NCBI GenBank assembly: GCA_016789365.1
Contig: JAEURH010000022.1
Location: 1-41,494 of the forward strand
Source: Anaerolineales bacterium
GTDB taxonomy: Bacteria > Chloroflexota > Anaerolineae > Anaerolineales > Villigracilaceae
Direction: 5' to 3'
DNA: 41,494 nt
Shown: one piece after another, positions 6,896-16,298 of the stretch
How positions within the stretch are numbered: the stretch's first letter is position 1
Layout of the letters: each line of letters opens with the position of its first letter
Program-made: the position numbers and the translations under genes
The notes under the pieces: model-generated
Told to the model about the DNA's origin: nothing
The model's input: the letters and a program-made list of their open reading frames with translations, nothing else
Database searches by the model: none

Positions 6896-8539
6896 TTAAC
6901 GCGCTCTTTCAAAAATTAATATATCTGGATTCACTGCCGTAATTCTTACCTGTGGCAAATAAGTTGGCAATTGATAAGTAAATTCTTTTAGCAAACGATA
7001 ACTTTTTATTTCACCATCAATTAACCTTTTGAAAAAGTCACATTCTACCGGCGTGGTAGCACATACCGAAGGATTACCAAAGCGTGCATACGTAAAACTA
7101 TCAATCACAAAGTAATCGGTATCACGTTCTAACAAACCTTTTTCACCTTGATTATATTCAAAGCGTCCCCCAGTAGGTACATCATCGCCAATCCATTCAA
7201 CAAAATAAATTGGGTAGTTATGCGCCCGCATGAAGCGTCTTTTTTCAATCAATGGCGGATATAACGTGTATTCAATACTTTTTTGATATCCTCGAATCGT
7301 TGCAATATAAGCAGTGGCAGGGATACGTGCATCGTTTATGAATAATAAAGAGATGCTAACCAATCGCAAGGTGGAATAGGATAAGCCAATAATGCAGATA
7401 GAGATTAAAGCAAATTGAAGCCATTTCCAATTTGGTTTAGAAGCAAAATCAATCAGGTCTTTCAAAAATAGCACAGCCAAAATTGCAAAAAAAGGTACGA
7501 AAGGAATAAAGTATCTATCAATATAATTGATAGATACAAGATAGGGGATATCAAAAATCAATAAAGCCAGAATAAAAACGCCTGCGGCTTGAGCAATTTT
7601 TTGTTCAAAAAATATTTTCCTTGTTTTTTGTAAAAGCAATTTCAAGGAAATCCAAATAAAAGATACGATAAAAAGGTAATAGCAAAATACTCCAACCGTG
7701 CTTTTCAAAATACCCCACTGACCAAATAACCCAATCCGCGTGCCGTAATTGAAGCCGTAACTTCGCAAGTTATCAAGAACAATCATAATATTGACGAAAT
7801 AGTTGATGGGGTCAATTAATGATTTTGGCGTGCCGATGACATACCCAACAAAAGCGACAATTCCGCCAAGAATTAATGTACCTACCATACGAAGCCAATT
7901 TGTGCGTATCTCACTCCAATTTATAGTGATATACACAATTACAGGCAAAAACATTAAACTACCACCCGTATATTTGCTAGAAGTTGCCAACCCCACACAT
8001 AAAAACGAAGCATACAGCCAAGTGTTTGTTTTTTGCGATTGATACTTTACAAGACAATACACACACAGAATAGTAAACAACTGCAAATACAAATCATTGT
8101 GAGCAAAACGTCCGTTGGCGGCGGCAATGCCACTAACAATGTAAAGAATGCCCGCCAAGAAAGAATATTTTTTATCTATGCCAATGTTTCTAGCAAGAAA
8201 GTAAATCAATGCACCAGCAATTGCCCCCAAGATGGAAGAGAATACACGCGCTGACACGATAAACGCAAAACTTGATTTTCCCATTCCATATACTACCCAG
8301 CCGATGAAATACATCACATATTTTGGCAAAGATGGGTAATTCCAATCAGGTTCGGTTTCATCAAACTTTAATTCGCCGCGCAAGGCGCTATCTACCCGCC
8401 ACACCAATTCGTCTGGATTCCATAAAGCAGGCGCGCCCCAAGTAATGCCGGGCAAAGAAGCCGCTAGAAATAAAATACATAATATCAGCGGTAAAAAAAT
8501 TTCGTAGTGAGAAAAAAAGTTTTCTAGTTTTTGATTCAT
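6896..8539 (-). CDS. GT-C membrane glycosyltransferase (GT39/ArnT-PMT-like)
   Basis: 547 residues with about 11 hydrophobic segments. The first periplasmic loop carries the GT-C acidic motif in ALWNPDELVWR (Asp43-Glu44), followed by the DWNYPSLPKYVMYF loop typical of PMT_2/ArnT-like proteins. A soluble C-terminal region begins at about residue 410. Known: such enzymes use polyprenyl-phosphate sugars on the outer membrane face to decorate glycans, lipids or proteins. It is the last gene of the long minus-strand operon, about 15 bases after the related 844-aa gene. Donor and acceptor are unknown. Confidence 0.83.
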   Translation of the reverse strand: MNQKLENFFSHYEIFLPLILCILFLAASLPGITWGAPALWNPDELVWRVDSALRGELKFDETEPDWNYPSLPKYVMYFIGWVVYGMGKSSFAFIVSARVFSSILGAIAGALIYFLARNIGIDKKYSFLAGILYIVSGIAAANGRFAHNDLYLQLFTILCVYCLVKYQSQKTNTWLYASFLCVGLATSSKYTGGSLMFLPVIVYITINWSEIRTNWLRMVGTLILGGIVAFVGYVIGTPKSLIDPINYFVNIMIVLDNLRSYGFNYGTRIGLFGQWGILKSTVGVFCYYLFIVSFIWISLKLLLQKTRKIFFEQKIAQAAGVFILALLIFDIPYLVSINYIDRYFIPFVPFFAILAVLFLKDLIDFASKPNWKWLQFALISICIIGLSYSTLRLVSISLLFINDARIPATAYIATIRGYQKSIEYTLYPPLIEKRRFMRAHNYPIYFVEWIGDDVPTGGRFEYNQGEKGLLERDTDYFVIDSFTYARFGNPSVCATTPVECDFFKRLIDGEIKSYRLLKEFTYQLPTYLPQVRITAVNPDILIFERAR

Positions 8540-8554
8540 GGTTACATCTCGTAA

Positions 8555-11089
8555 TTAGTGTGAATCACAAATTAATCCTAGCCACGGCGTTTTGTAAACA
8601 AAATCTTTATCGTTTATTTTTACTAACAACGCTTGAACGCCGCCCGTTTTTGTTTTACACCCAACGACTATTACATCTGCGCTATGCGGAAAAAAGTTTG
8701 GCGAAGACGTTAAAGGAATATAAATTTGACGTTGGGCAGGTCCAATCAGCAAAAATTGTAAACGAGAGATGTCTCGCATTTCAAGCGGATACGAATCATC
8801 ATCGCCCCAAAATTCTCCACTTTTATAAAATGATGGATACAAAGCGCGTCCGTACAGGACCGTGGAGTTGGTTTCTGCTTCGAGAAATTTTGTCAAATCT
8901 GACGGGGTCATGGCTTCACCGTTTTCTAAAATAATATCTTCTACAAAATAAGTTTGAATTAATTCGCCTGAACTTAATGCTGGGTATTTTTGCGGAATGG
9001 CTTTTTCTACAAGCGGAAACGCCAACCCAATGATTAAGAATATACTTAGCACAGGTATTGTTTTTTGATAATTCAACTGAGTTGGGATGGCTTTTGTATT
9101 TTCAATCTTTTTAGAAACATTATTAAACAAAGAGAATATCATTAAAGTTAAATGCATCAAGCCAATGCTAAAGTAGAGGGTCAGCACCCAATCTACGGGT
9201 AGGATGAAGCGCCAACCCGATGTCTTAAATGGCACAACACTTAGGCTATATCCTAAATGAATTAAGAGTGGTAATAATCCAATCCATTTTGCGCGTTGAT
9301 AGGCAATGCCAATGCCAAGCGCAATAATGCCAAGTGTGATAAAAAATAACGGAAGAATTTTTGGCGCGGGGTTTGCAAAAGGCGGATTCCAACCCCACAT
9401 ATTTAACTCACGCACATAACTGCGCGCGTCTAAAAAGTTAAGTGACATGGGTAAATAAATGATAGAAGATATTTCGTTATGCACAAAATATGCAGTATAA
9501 AAACGCGCCACCTCTAAAGGGTTTTCGCGCATGTAATTCAAAATCATAGAAAACATGCGGTCGTCATATTGTTGTACGGTTTCGTTTGGCAATTTTTCAA
9601 TATCGGTGGGGTTATTGGTATAACCACTGGCAATGACGGTGGTGTAAAAAGGTTGATATTCAATAACCATGCGCCCAGAGATTTGATGGTTTCTCAACAT
9701 CCACGGCAACACAACGATTATCACACCTAATAAAAACATAGCGATTTGTATGAAGGCAAGTTTTAGAGTTTTTCTTTTGGCAATGAAAATACAAAGGAAA
9801 ACAATCGGAATAATGATGAGAGATTGGCTTCTAATTAATGCCGCAAACCCTAAAAACACGCCTGCTATGATGCCTACATATAATTTATTTTCTTCATTCT
9901 TAAGCCAATGAATCAAAAAGTATGTAAATGCAATTGTTAATATCATCGTAGGCACATCAGACATAAATAATTTTGAATGAGATACTTCGATGATGTTTGT
10001 GAGCGCGATGGCGTTTTTTTCACGGAAGATAAGGATTAAGGCGGCAATGATTCCAGCAGATTTGCCCCCAAGTTTAGATACGAGAAAATATAAAGCAACA
10101 GGTCCAATAGCAAGAAATAAAATTTGAGCAAAGATAACAGAATCATAATCTTGACCAATGACTGCATGAAGGAAAGCCAGAAAAATTGCATAGCCCGGGC
10201 GGTGAATTAATCCATATTGAACACTTGTGCCAATGATGTAGTTTTGTGCAAACGTATCGTATAAAGCGGCATCAGAGTATGGGTAAATTTCAACATTAGG
10301 TGGCGTGGGTTTGGCAGTGAAGTAACTCCAATCGCGTAATGGTTCATTGAGCCAGAGAACACTTGCTAATAACCATAAAGCAATTGCAATCGCCAAGTCC
10401 GCTTTTTTTAAGTTTGTTATCCACTCCCAATGTTTTGTGATTAAGTAAAAGAAAAAGCCAATGCCCAACGCTATGAAGGCTTGTTGAGGAAGAACAGGTG
10501 TGCCAGGTGGCGCCCAGCCTGTTCTTTCAGGCACAATGCCAATTTTGCTCCAAGTAATTAACAGCCATGAAAAAAATATGACTACAAACGTAAAACCTGC
10601 CGTGAGATAAGCGGTTTTCCATTGAAACAAAAAATTGAAGTTAAGTTTTTTCCCTAGCCAAGCAAATTGAAACAGCAAAGTTTGAGCGGAAAGAATAATG
10701 CCCAATAACACAATTGGTAACAGTCGTTCATAAATCGCATCGCCGATTCTTTGTGAAGGCGTAAGTAAAAATGCAACTCCTAAAAATAAAACAGCGGTAA
10801 GAAACCAAACAACAAATGAAAGACTTTGGCGTTCGCTCATTTCACTTACAGCATTTATTATTTTTTGTAAACGTAAATGTGAAGTTAATACATAAACAAA
10901 AAGTAAAAAAGCAAAAAGAAAGAGAGTAATTACAATGCCAATTAAGATGAGGCGTGCAAATGAAAATCCAAATAACAGAGTATTTTTTGAATCAGCCTCA
11001 ATAGAGATAAGCATAAAAAACGAAAAAGCGGTTTCAATGCTTACTAGTAAAAGAAAAATCTTTAATAAAAAAGGTTTATTGCTTAACAT
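8555..11089 (-). CDS. Large GT-C membrane protein, putative polyprenyl-phosphate-sugar glycosyltransferase
   Basis: 844 residues with roughly 15 hydrophobic segments. A GT39-like loop motif, YPYSDAALYDTFAQ (acidic residue Asp273), is followed by HRPGYAIFLAFLHAVIG, the pattern seen in dolichyl-phosphate-mannose-type transferases. A block of about 260 residues with several membrane helices precedes it and is an unusual N-terminal addition. The C-terminal part (about 690-844) is largely soluble and probably extracytoplasmic. The ATG overlaps the stop of the upstream methyltransferase (TAATG). It could glycosylate the polymer or a surface lipid; neither the substrate nor a polymerase role can be excluded. 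Confidence 0.78.
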   Translation of the reverse strand: MLSNKPFLLKIFLLLVSIETAFSFFMLISIEADSKNTLLFGFSFARLILIGIVITLFLFAFLLFVYVLTSHLRLQKIINAVSEMSERQSLSFVVWFLTAVLFLGVAFLLTPSQRIGDAIYERLLPIVLLGIILSAQTLLFQFAWLGKKLNFNFLFQWKTAYLTAGFTFVVIFFSWLLITWSKIGIVPERTGWAPPGTPVLPQQAFIALGIGFFFYLITKHWEWITNLKKADLAIAIALWLLASVLWLNEPLRDWSYFTAKPTPPNVEIYPYSDAALYDTFAQNYIIGTSVQYGLIHRPGYAIFLAFLHAVIGQDYDSVIFAQILFLAIGPVALYFLVSKLGGKSAGIIAALILIFREKNAIALTNIIEVSHSKLFMSDVPTMILTIAFTYFLIHWLKNEENKLYVGIIAGVFLGFAALIRSQSLIIIPIVFLCIFIAKRKTLKLAFIQIAMFLLGVIIVVLPWMLRNHQISGRMVIEYQPFYTTVIASGYTNNPTDIEKLPNETVQQYDDRMFSMILNYMRENPLEVARFYTAYFVHNEISSIIYLPMSLNFLDARSYVRELNMWGWNPPFANPAPKILPLFFITLGIIALGIGIAYQRAKWIGLLPLLIHLGYSLSVVPFKTSGWRFILPVDWVLTLYFSIGLMHLTLMIFSLFNNVSKKIENTKAIPTQLNYQKTIPVLSIFLIIGLAFPLVEKAIPQKYPALSSGELIQTYFVEDIILENGEAMTPSDLTKFLEAETNSTVLYGRALYPSFYKSGEFWGDDDSYPLEMRDISRLQFLLIGPAQRQIYIPLTSSPNFFPHSADVIVVGCKTKTGGVQALLVKINDKDFVYKTPWLGLICDSH

Positions 11090-11913
11090 TATTGAATAGG
11101 TGTTTCGGCTACTGTATAAATTAATGCAATCGAATCAACAGAAACATCGCCCGTGAAAAATTCAGGTCGAATGGTAGGCTGAGCCAAACGAAACGCCTCT
11201 TCTTCACGGCTGATGACAGCAATATGCACTTTATTAAAATATGTTTCAAAAATTTTTTGATAATCATTGAAGCGAAAACGATTCAAATTGCTGGTGGGGT
11301 TCAGAAAATTCTTCCAAACGTTTTCACTAAACTTCAACATCTCAAACGGATATTTGAAATAATGGTCACGCAAATCAATAAAATGCAAATGAAAGCCTTG
11401 TGGCGAAGTTAATTTTGCAAGCGCTTTTGTAATACCGTTCACATCATCCAAATGTTCATAAACCGATGTGCTTAGAATACAATCCACTTGCGATATTTGA
11501 GATTGAATGGATTCGTCTCGAATATCACCATGCAACAGTGTGATAAATTCGCTTCGCGGCTGGACTTCATCTTGATTCCGTTTCAGATACATTTCATACT
11601 CTGGGAGCAGTTGTGCATTGCGTTCATGGTCGAGCAATACAAAATGGTCGCATAAAATAATATGACTCGCTCCGCGCTTCAATAATTCCACCGCTACGGC
11701 AAAACGTCCGCCATAACCAAATAACAAAACTTTTTTTCCTTGAATCGTTTTTCCATGTTGAGATAAAGTTTTAACATATTGTTCCACCGCCGCAAGCGGG
11801 TCGCTGGATTCAAGTCCAGGGCGAATCAGCCATCTACGTTTGAGCAAATATCTCGCAACAGATTCAGGCATAAAGTGGCGAATGAGGCGCAAAAAGATGT
11901 AGCGAAGGTTCAA
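11089..11913 (-). CDS. SAM-dependent methyltransferase-like protein, TTG start
   Basis: About 274 residues with a Rossmann-type core: KKVLLFGYGGRFAVAVELLKRG is motif I-like, followed by ILCDHF, then DCILSTSVYEHLDDVNGITKAL and a final LHFIDLRDHYFKYP. The SAM motif is less canonical than in the other methyltransferases here (G-Y-G-G-R-F). I chose TTG at 11913 because a GGAG site sits 5 bases upstream and the TTG overlaps the preceding TGA as TTGA. The first in-frame ATG is 42 bases further in and has no ribosome-binding site. Function is inferred only; it could modify a lipid-linked sugar. Confidence 0.75.
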   Translation of the reverse strand: MNLRYIFLRLIRHFMPESVARYLLKRRWLIRPGLESSDPLAAVEQYVKTLSQHGKTIQGKKVLLFGYGGRFAVAVELLKRGASHIILCDHFVLLDHERNAQLLPEYEMYLKRNQDEVQPRSEFITLLHGDIRDESIQSQISQVDCILSTSVYEHLDDVNGITKALAKLTSPQGFHLHFIDLRDHYFKYPFEMLKFSENVWKNFLNPTSNLNRFRFNDYQKIFETYFNKVHIAVISREEEAFRLAQPTIRPEFFTGDVSVDSIALIYTVAETPIQ

Positions 11914-14000
11914 GGTAACTCCACTGGCAATTCGGCAGAACAATCTACAGGTTGCAGTTTTGGAACTAGTAGCTGAACATTAACTTCTCTAAGTGTGGTT
12001 TTTATATCGTAATAACACAATACGGGTATCGAAACCCATTGCACCCAAGCGTTATTTTCTTCACCAAAACGGTCAACAGTATCTTGTATCGTAAATCGAA
12101 GCGGCTCTGAGATAATCAACGCAAAGCGTTTGGTGGCAAGTTCTCCATAAAATCTTTGAAAATAGGCTTGGCGTGAGCCAAGCGCATTGTTCATTAATAT
12201 TTTCTTTTCATATTCTGGTATGAAAGGTACGTTCGTTATATAACCAAAGGTAAGCAGTTGGCGTTGGTCTATAAATAAAACTTCGCCGCCTTGCGCAACT
12301 GCGATATTCACCTCTTCTTGAATAACATCAAGTGCGTTGCTCACTACTGCGTCTGAAGGTATCATATCTAAGGCTTTTTCGTTTGGAGAATCGGTTAACA
12401 CTGCTAACCATGCGGCATCTTCAGCAAATGCAAATGAGCGCATCCCGCCTAATGCAAATACACCTGGCAATACAAAGAATAAAACGAGGTTTGTCTTTAT
12501 CCAATCAGAGGCGGCGTGGATTTGAGTAAACCATTGCTTCCCTGCTTTTTCCCAAGATACAACGCCCGTAAACATTAAACCAATCAAAAACATATCTAAG
12601 TTATGTAAATCACCCCCGCCACCTATTTTGGTGCTGACAATAATACCAACTATTAAAAACGCGGTAAGTGGACCAAGAATTGCTAATTTTTGCCAAAGGT
12701 TAAGTTGCCATTTATTGGTAACGATTAAGTAAATTAATAGAAAAATTAGAGGCAGTGTTGCAATTAATAGACCAAACAAAATTCCTAATGGGTATGTGTC
12801 TGTTGGCAATAACCGATACCATAATAAAGGCTGAGAAGGAGCGGCTACCATGGAAACCGCTTGGTTTACAGAGATAGACGGGCTAAGAGGCGTTTGAGAT
12901 TGTACGGTAATGAGTGAAATTATCGTTTTGCCATACTGCCCACCAATAAAGCCAGTTAAGGCTAAAGTAATGGCTCGAACCCAGGCAGTTTTAGGTAATT
13001 TATTGTTCTGTAAATTAGAACTCATAATTTCGAGCATGCCAATCCACATGCCAGGTGCGAAAACCCATGTAAAACGGCTGGCTTCTGCAAAATAGCTTGT
13101 TACAGCAATTAATGGTATTCCCAACCATAACGGGCTTCGCCAAACAAGGGCAGTAGCGGCAGCACACAAAACGAGAGGAGGATGAATCGGTCCTTGTTTG
13201 AGAAAAATAAATGCCCAAAATGTAGTGAATGCCCATTCTTTTAAGTTTGTGCGAGTAAAACGAAACGCGGCAAGCCCTAATAGTAAGTATGGCAAAACTA
13301 AAGTCAGCGCTATCCAAAAACGTTCCATGTAAATAGTGACGCCAGAAAATATAAACGGCAACCCGCCTACAAATTGTCGCCCAACATCAAGCAAGACTTC
13401 AATATTTTTATCTGACGGGTAATCGTACAATTCTCTGCCAAACATGATGGAATAATCCCACATGCGGTTGCCTTCGGACCAACCCATTGAGAAGGGATAA
13501 TCGGTTACGTTAATAAACGATACGGCGCTAACAAACAAAGCGGATGTGAGCAAGAGCGCGATAAGGCAATATTTCCATTCTATAAAATTAGTATTGCTTA
13601 TCAGAAAAGAAAGTGCCACAATTACGCCAGCCCATACGATGAGCCGAATATACAAATCGTTAAACACTACTCCCCATGCAGTAAATTGAAAAAACCAAAT
13701 CGGAAAGATAAACGTTGCCACAGCGAGCGCAAATCGGGCAGCGCCAATTTTCTTACGAAATGAAATTAACTTCTGAAAAATATCGCCAAAAATTTCTATT
13801 CGCCATAAAAGGAAAGCGATTAGCGCAAGCGATAGCGCGCAAAAGATAGCAAAACCAAACAATCCTAATCCCCATTTCATGGAATAAGTTTGCCACCAAA
13901 AGCCTGTGCCTGAAGATATTTTTTCAAAGGCAAGCATTGCCCTAAAAAAAACATACCCACCGCCAATTATTATTAAAACTTTTATAAAATTGTTTTTCAT
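11910..14000 (-). CDS. Polytopic membrane protein, putative GT-C glycosyltransferase
   Basis: About 696 residues. I chose ATG at 14000 because GGAAG lies 5 bases before it; the longer reading would need a TTG four codons upstream. There are roughly 13 hydrophobic segments up to residue 510, then a soluble domain of about 180 residues with several aromatic and acidic residues. The first large loop (about 150-220) contains MGWSEGNRMWDYSIMFG, an acidic motif placed where GT-C enzymes keep their catalytic acid. I do not recognise a named family. Neighbours on both sides are transfer and modification enzymes. It could also be a Wzy-like polymerase, which the window otherwise lacks. Confidence 0.7.
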   Translation of the reverse strand: MKNNFIKVLIIIGGGYVFFRAMLAFEKISSGTGFWWQTYSMKWGLGLFGFAIFCALSLALIAFLLWRIEIFGDIFQKLISFRKKIGAARFALAVATFIFPIWFFQFTAWGVVFNDLYIRLIVWAGVIVALSFLISNTNFIEWKYCLIALLLTSALFVSAVSFINVTDYPFSMGWSEGNRMWDYSIMFGRELYDYPSDKNIEVLLDVGRQFVGGLPFIFSGVTIYMERFWIALTLVLPYLLLGLAAFRFTRTNLKEWAFTTFWAFIFLKQGPIHPPLVLCAAATALVWRSPLWLGIPLIAVTSYFAEASRFTWVFAPGMWIGMLEIMSSNLQNNKLPKTAWVRAITLALTGFIGGQYGKTIISLITVQSQTPLSPSISVNQAVSMVAAPSQPLLWYRLLPTDTYPLGILFGLLIATLPLIFLLIYLIVTNKWQLNLWQKLAILGPLTAFLIVGIIVSTKIGGGGDLHNLDMFLIGLMFTGVVSWEKAGKQWFTQIHAASDWIKTNLVLFFVLPGVFALGGMRSFAFAEDAAWLAVLTDSPNEKALDMIPSDAVVSNALDVIQEEVNIAVAQGGEVLFIDQRQLLTFGYITNVPFIPEYEKKILMNNALGSRQAYFQRFYGELATKRFALIISEPLRFTIQDTVDRFGEENNAWVQWVSIPVLCYYDIKTTLREVNVQLLVPKLQPVDCSAELPVELP
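11911..11922 (-). promoter_or_regulatory. Ribosome-binding site and TTGA start/stop overlap fixing a TTG start
   Basis: Read on the minus strand, GGAG (11922-11919) is followed by TTACC and then TTG (11913-11911). The last two bases of this TTG are the first two of the TGA stop (11912-11910) of the upstream gene. This settles the methyltransferase start and implies termination-reinitiation. Confidence 0.7.
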
Positions 14001-14030
14001 ACTTTCTTCCAATGCGTTCTAAAATGCTAT

Positions 14031-15131
14031 TTAATTTAAGGTTTTGTTTTTTTCTAAAATTTCATGAAAAAACGAAAATCTTCTTAACTCTTTTGACTTT
14101 TGGTCTAATTGAACAATTTGTTTTCTTTCTACACGATAGCCGCGCATACGATAGGCAAAATCGCGTATTGAGGAAAAATGAGTTTGAATATTATCTTCTT
14201 TGTTGGGTATCTTCAACAGAAAATCATGCTCTTGGGTTGTCAAATCCGTATCGTCGTAAGCGGTGATAAGAGGCAAACCAAAGGCAAGGCATTCTCGGCT
14301 TTTTAATGGGGAGGCTTCTTCTAGTTTAACGCGATGCAACGCCAAAGAGCTAATGGCAACATCCGCCATTGCCAGCGTTTTTTTGTATTGCTCAAGAGTT
14401 AAGTACCCATGCAAGGTAATATTATTGGGCAATGGCAAATACTGCGGAAGTTGATTATATCCAATTATATCAATATGAATATCAGGGGCGAGATTGGCTA
14501 GTAAAATTAATTTATCAACCCCATGCCAATGATTATCTGGACTGCCAATAAACGCTAGGCGCGGAATTTTATTTGAAGCGGGTGGAAGCGTGGGAAGCGC
14601 CTCTAATTCAATACCGTTTGCAATCACGCAAGTCGGTTTTTGATATTTGGCAAAAGCGGAAGAAACTGCCAGTTCCTGCGAAACAGTCACCAATCCAGCA
14701 ACGCGGCGCAAAAATATCCCGCGTGTAAGGCGATTGTATAAACTATATATTCCGCCCAAGCCTTCATGTTGCGTTAAATCATTGGTATTGATTTCTTCCA
14801 CCACGAGCGCAATTCGCATTAATTGATGAGCAGGGTAAACATAAATGCCGTATCTCAAATAAATAATATCGGGTTTGAACGCCTCAATAGATTTGACCAT
14901 TTGTTTTGCGGCGCGGATGCGATTCACCTCGGTTTGAAATTTGTTTTTTGTTTGATAAGGAAAAATTTCCGCCTCGATTAATTCGCTAGGCGGTTCATGT
15001 TGTGAGGTGTGCATGAACAAACGCGCTTCATGCCCCATCTCCTTCCAAATTTTTACTTGGCTTTGAATTTTTTTCCCCACACCAGAATTTTTGGTGCGCG
15101 CCCAATGCAAGCTGACGTATGCAATCCGCAT
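14031..15131 (-). CDS. GT4-type glycosyltransferase (GT-B fold)
   Basis: 366 residues. The N-terminus MRIAYVSLHWARTKNSGVGKKIQ has the glycine-rich acceptor-side loop of GT4. The second domain starts at about residue 195 (PRLAFIGSPDNHWHGVDKL), and the donor-binding region has SSLALHRVKLEEASPLKSRECLAFGLPLITAY, with Glu residues in the E-x7-E region. It is cytoplasmic or peripheral on the membrane. It starts directly after the stop of the amidotransferase gene, suggesting that it transfers a sugar made by the preceding WbpG/HisH2/HisF2 module. The sugar itself is not identifiable. Confidence 0.85.
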   Translation of the reverse strand: MRIAYVSLHWARTKNSGVGKKIQSQVKIWKEMGHEARLFMHTSQHEPPSELIEAEIFPYQTKNKFQTEVNRIRAAKQMVKSIEAFKPDIIYLRYGIYVYPAHQLMRIALVVEEINTNDLTQHEGLGGIYSLYNRLTRGIFLRRVAGLVTVSQELAVSSAFAKYQKPTCVIANGIELEALPTLPPASNKIPRLAFIGSPDNHWHGVDKLILLANLAPDIHIDIIGYNQLPQYLPLPNNITLHGYLTLEQYKKTLAMADVAISSLALHRVKLEEASPLKSRECLAFGLPLITAYDDTDLTTQEHDFLLKIPNKEDNIQTHFSSIRDFAYRMRGYRVERKQIVQLDQKSKELRRFSFFHEILEKNKTLN

Positions 15132-16283
15132 TTATGCCTCAGCCTGATGCGTTTTCTTTTGGCGGTTGCGGTAAACATCACGCGCAATATTATATAAACC
15201 TTTAAATAGCGGTCCTTCCACAATGCGTGTGTAAGATGGATAATCCCAAAATGATTTTTTAGGCGCGGTTAAAATTGCTTCAAACGATTCATCGGTAAAC
15301 CCTAATTTTTTAACAACATATTCGCGGTCTTCTTCTTGCATGGTAGGTGAATAGGTTGGTTTTTCTAATTCTTGCAATGCTATTTCTCTTGTAATTTCAC
15401 CTGAACAAATTAAACTAGAGAGATGGCAACGCCGTTTATCGTACCCAAACTTGGTTGGCAAAATATAACCTTGATAAAAACGGGTATAAATTGATTCGTA
15501 ATGTTTGCCACCATAATAACGCCAGCCTAGTTCTTGTTCTAAAATTTTCATGGCTTCGGCTTTGTTGTAATGTAGATAATTCAAAATGTCCACGCGGCGA
15601 TGTGTGAGTAAGCGACGGTAATAGGTGAAGAACCCAATATGTGGGTAGGTTTTGAGGCGCGTTTTTCCAAATTGTTTTTGAATGCTTTGAATGTATTTCC
15701 AATCAAAATGACCTTGTGACCAAGCGCGCGGTAAATGTGATTCGGTGCGGACATTGAATCCAGAAATAATATATTTCACTTTCAGTTTATCTGCCATGTT
15801 GCCAAGCACTGCCCAAATGGCATGGTCGCTTGGAATTTCAGAATCAGGGGTGGAGGCTTTAAGAAAAGATGATTGTAAATCTCTAAATTCTTCCCAATCT
15901 AGCACTTCTGTATAAAGGTCAATATTGAGGCGTTTGAGGGTTTCTTCAATATTTTTTACGGCGAGTTCAGAGTCCCAGCCGTTATCCATGTGAATGGCTA
16001 ACGGACGTAGACCCATTTTTTTTACAAGATACGCAACATAAGTACTATCTACGCCACCGCTTACGCCAATAATACAATCATAAGGTTTGTTGCGTCCATT
16101 GCGTTTCATTTCGTCCACAATCTTTTGTAAATATTTTTCTCCCGCCGCACCTGTGATTACTTTTTGAGTCATCATGCGGTCATAATCATGACAATGATTA
16201 CATACACCTTGTTCATCAAATTGAATATTAGGGTCGCTGGTATCCATCAAACAGCGCGTACAAATTTTATAGTCTGAAGTCAT
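15132..16283 (-). CDS. wbpG: N-acetyl sugar amidotransferase (WbpG/PseA type)
   Basis: 383 residues. The N-terminal zinc-type cysteines are CTRC (Cys8, Cys11) and CNHC (Cys28, Cys31). An ATP pyrophosphatase loop SGGVDS lies at 75-80, and the family-typical MDNGWDSELAV follows. Known: WbpG and PseA adenylate the acetamido group of a nucleotide sugar and use ammonia from HisH2/HisF2 to form an acetamidino group, as in Pseudomonas B-band O-antigen and Campylobacter flagellar sugars. Here hisF2 and hisH2 lie directly upstream in the same operon, completing the module. The sugar substrate is not known. Mis-annotation as a tRNA thiolase is excluded by the cysteine pattern and neighbours. Confidence 0.92.
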   Translation of the reverse strand: MTSDYKICTRCLMDTSDPNIQFDEQGVCNHCHDYDRMMTQKVITGAAGEKYLQKIVDEMKRNGRNKPYDCIIGVSGGVDSTYVAYLVKKMGLRPLAIHMDNGWDSELAVKNIEETLKRLNIDLYTEVLDWEEFRDLQSSFLKASTPDSEIPSDHAIWAVLGNMADKLKVKYIISGFNVRTESHLPRAWSQGHFDWKYIQSIQKQFGKTRLKTYPHIGFFTYYRRLLTHRRVDILNYLHYNKAEAMKILEQELGWRYYGGKHYESIYTRFYQGYILPTKFGYDKRRCHLSSLICSGEITREIALQELEKPTYSPTMQEEDREYVVKKLGFTDESFEAILTAPKKSFWDYPSYTRIVEGPLFKGLYNIARDVYRNRQKKTHQAEA

Positions 16284-16298
16284 GCCTTCTCCAATATG

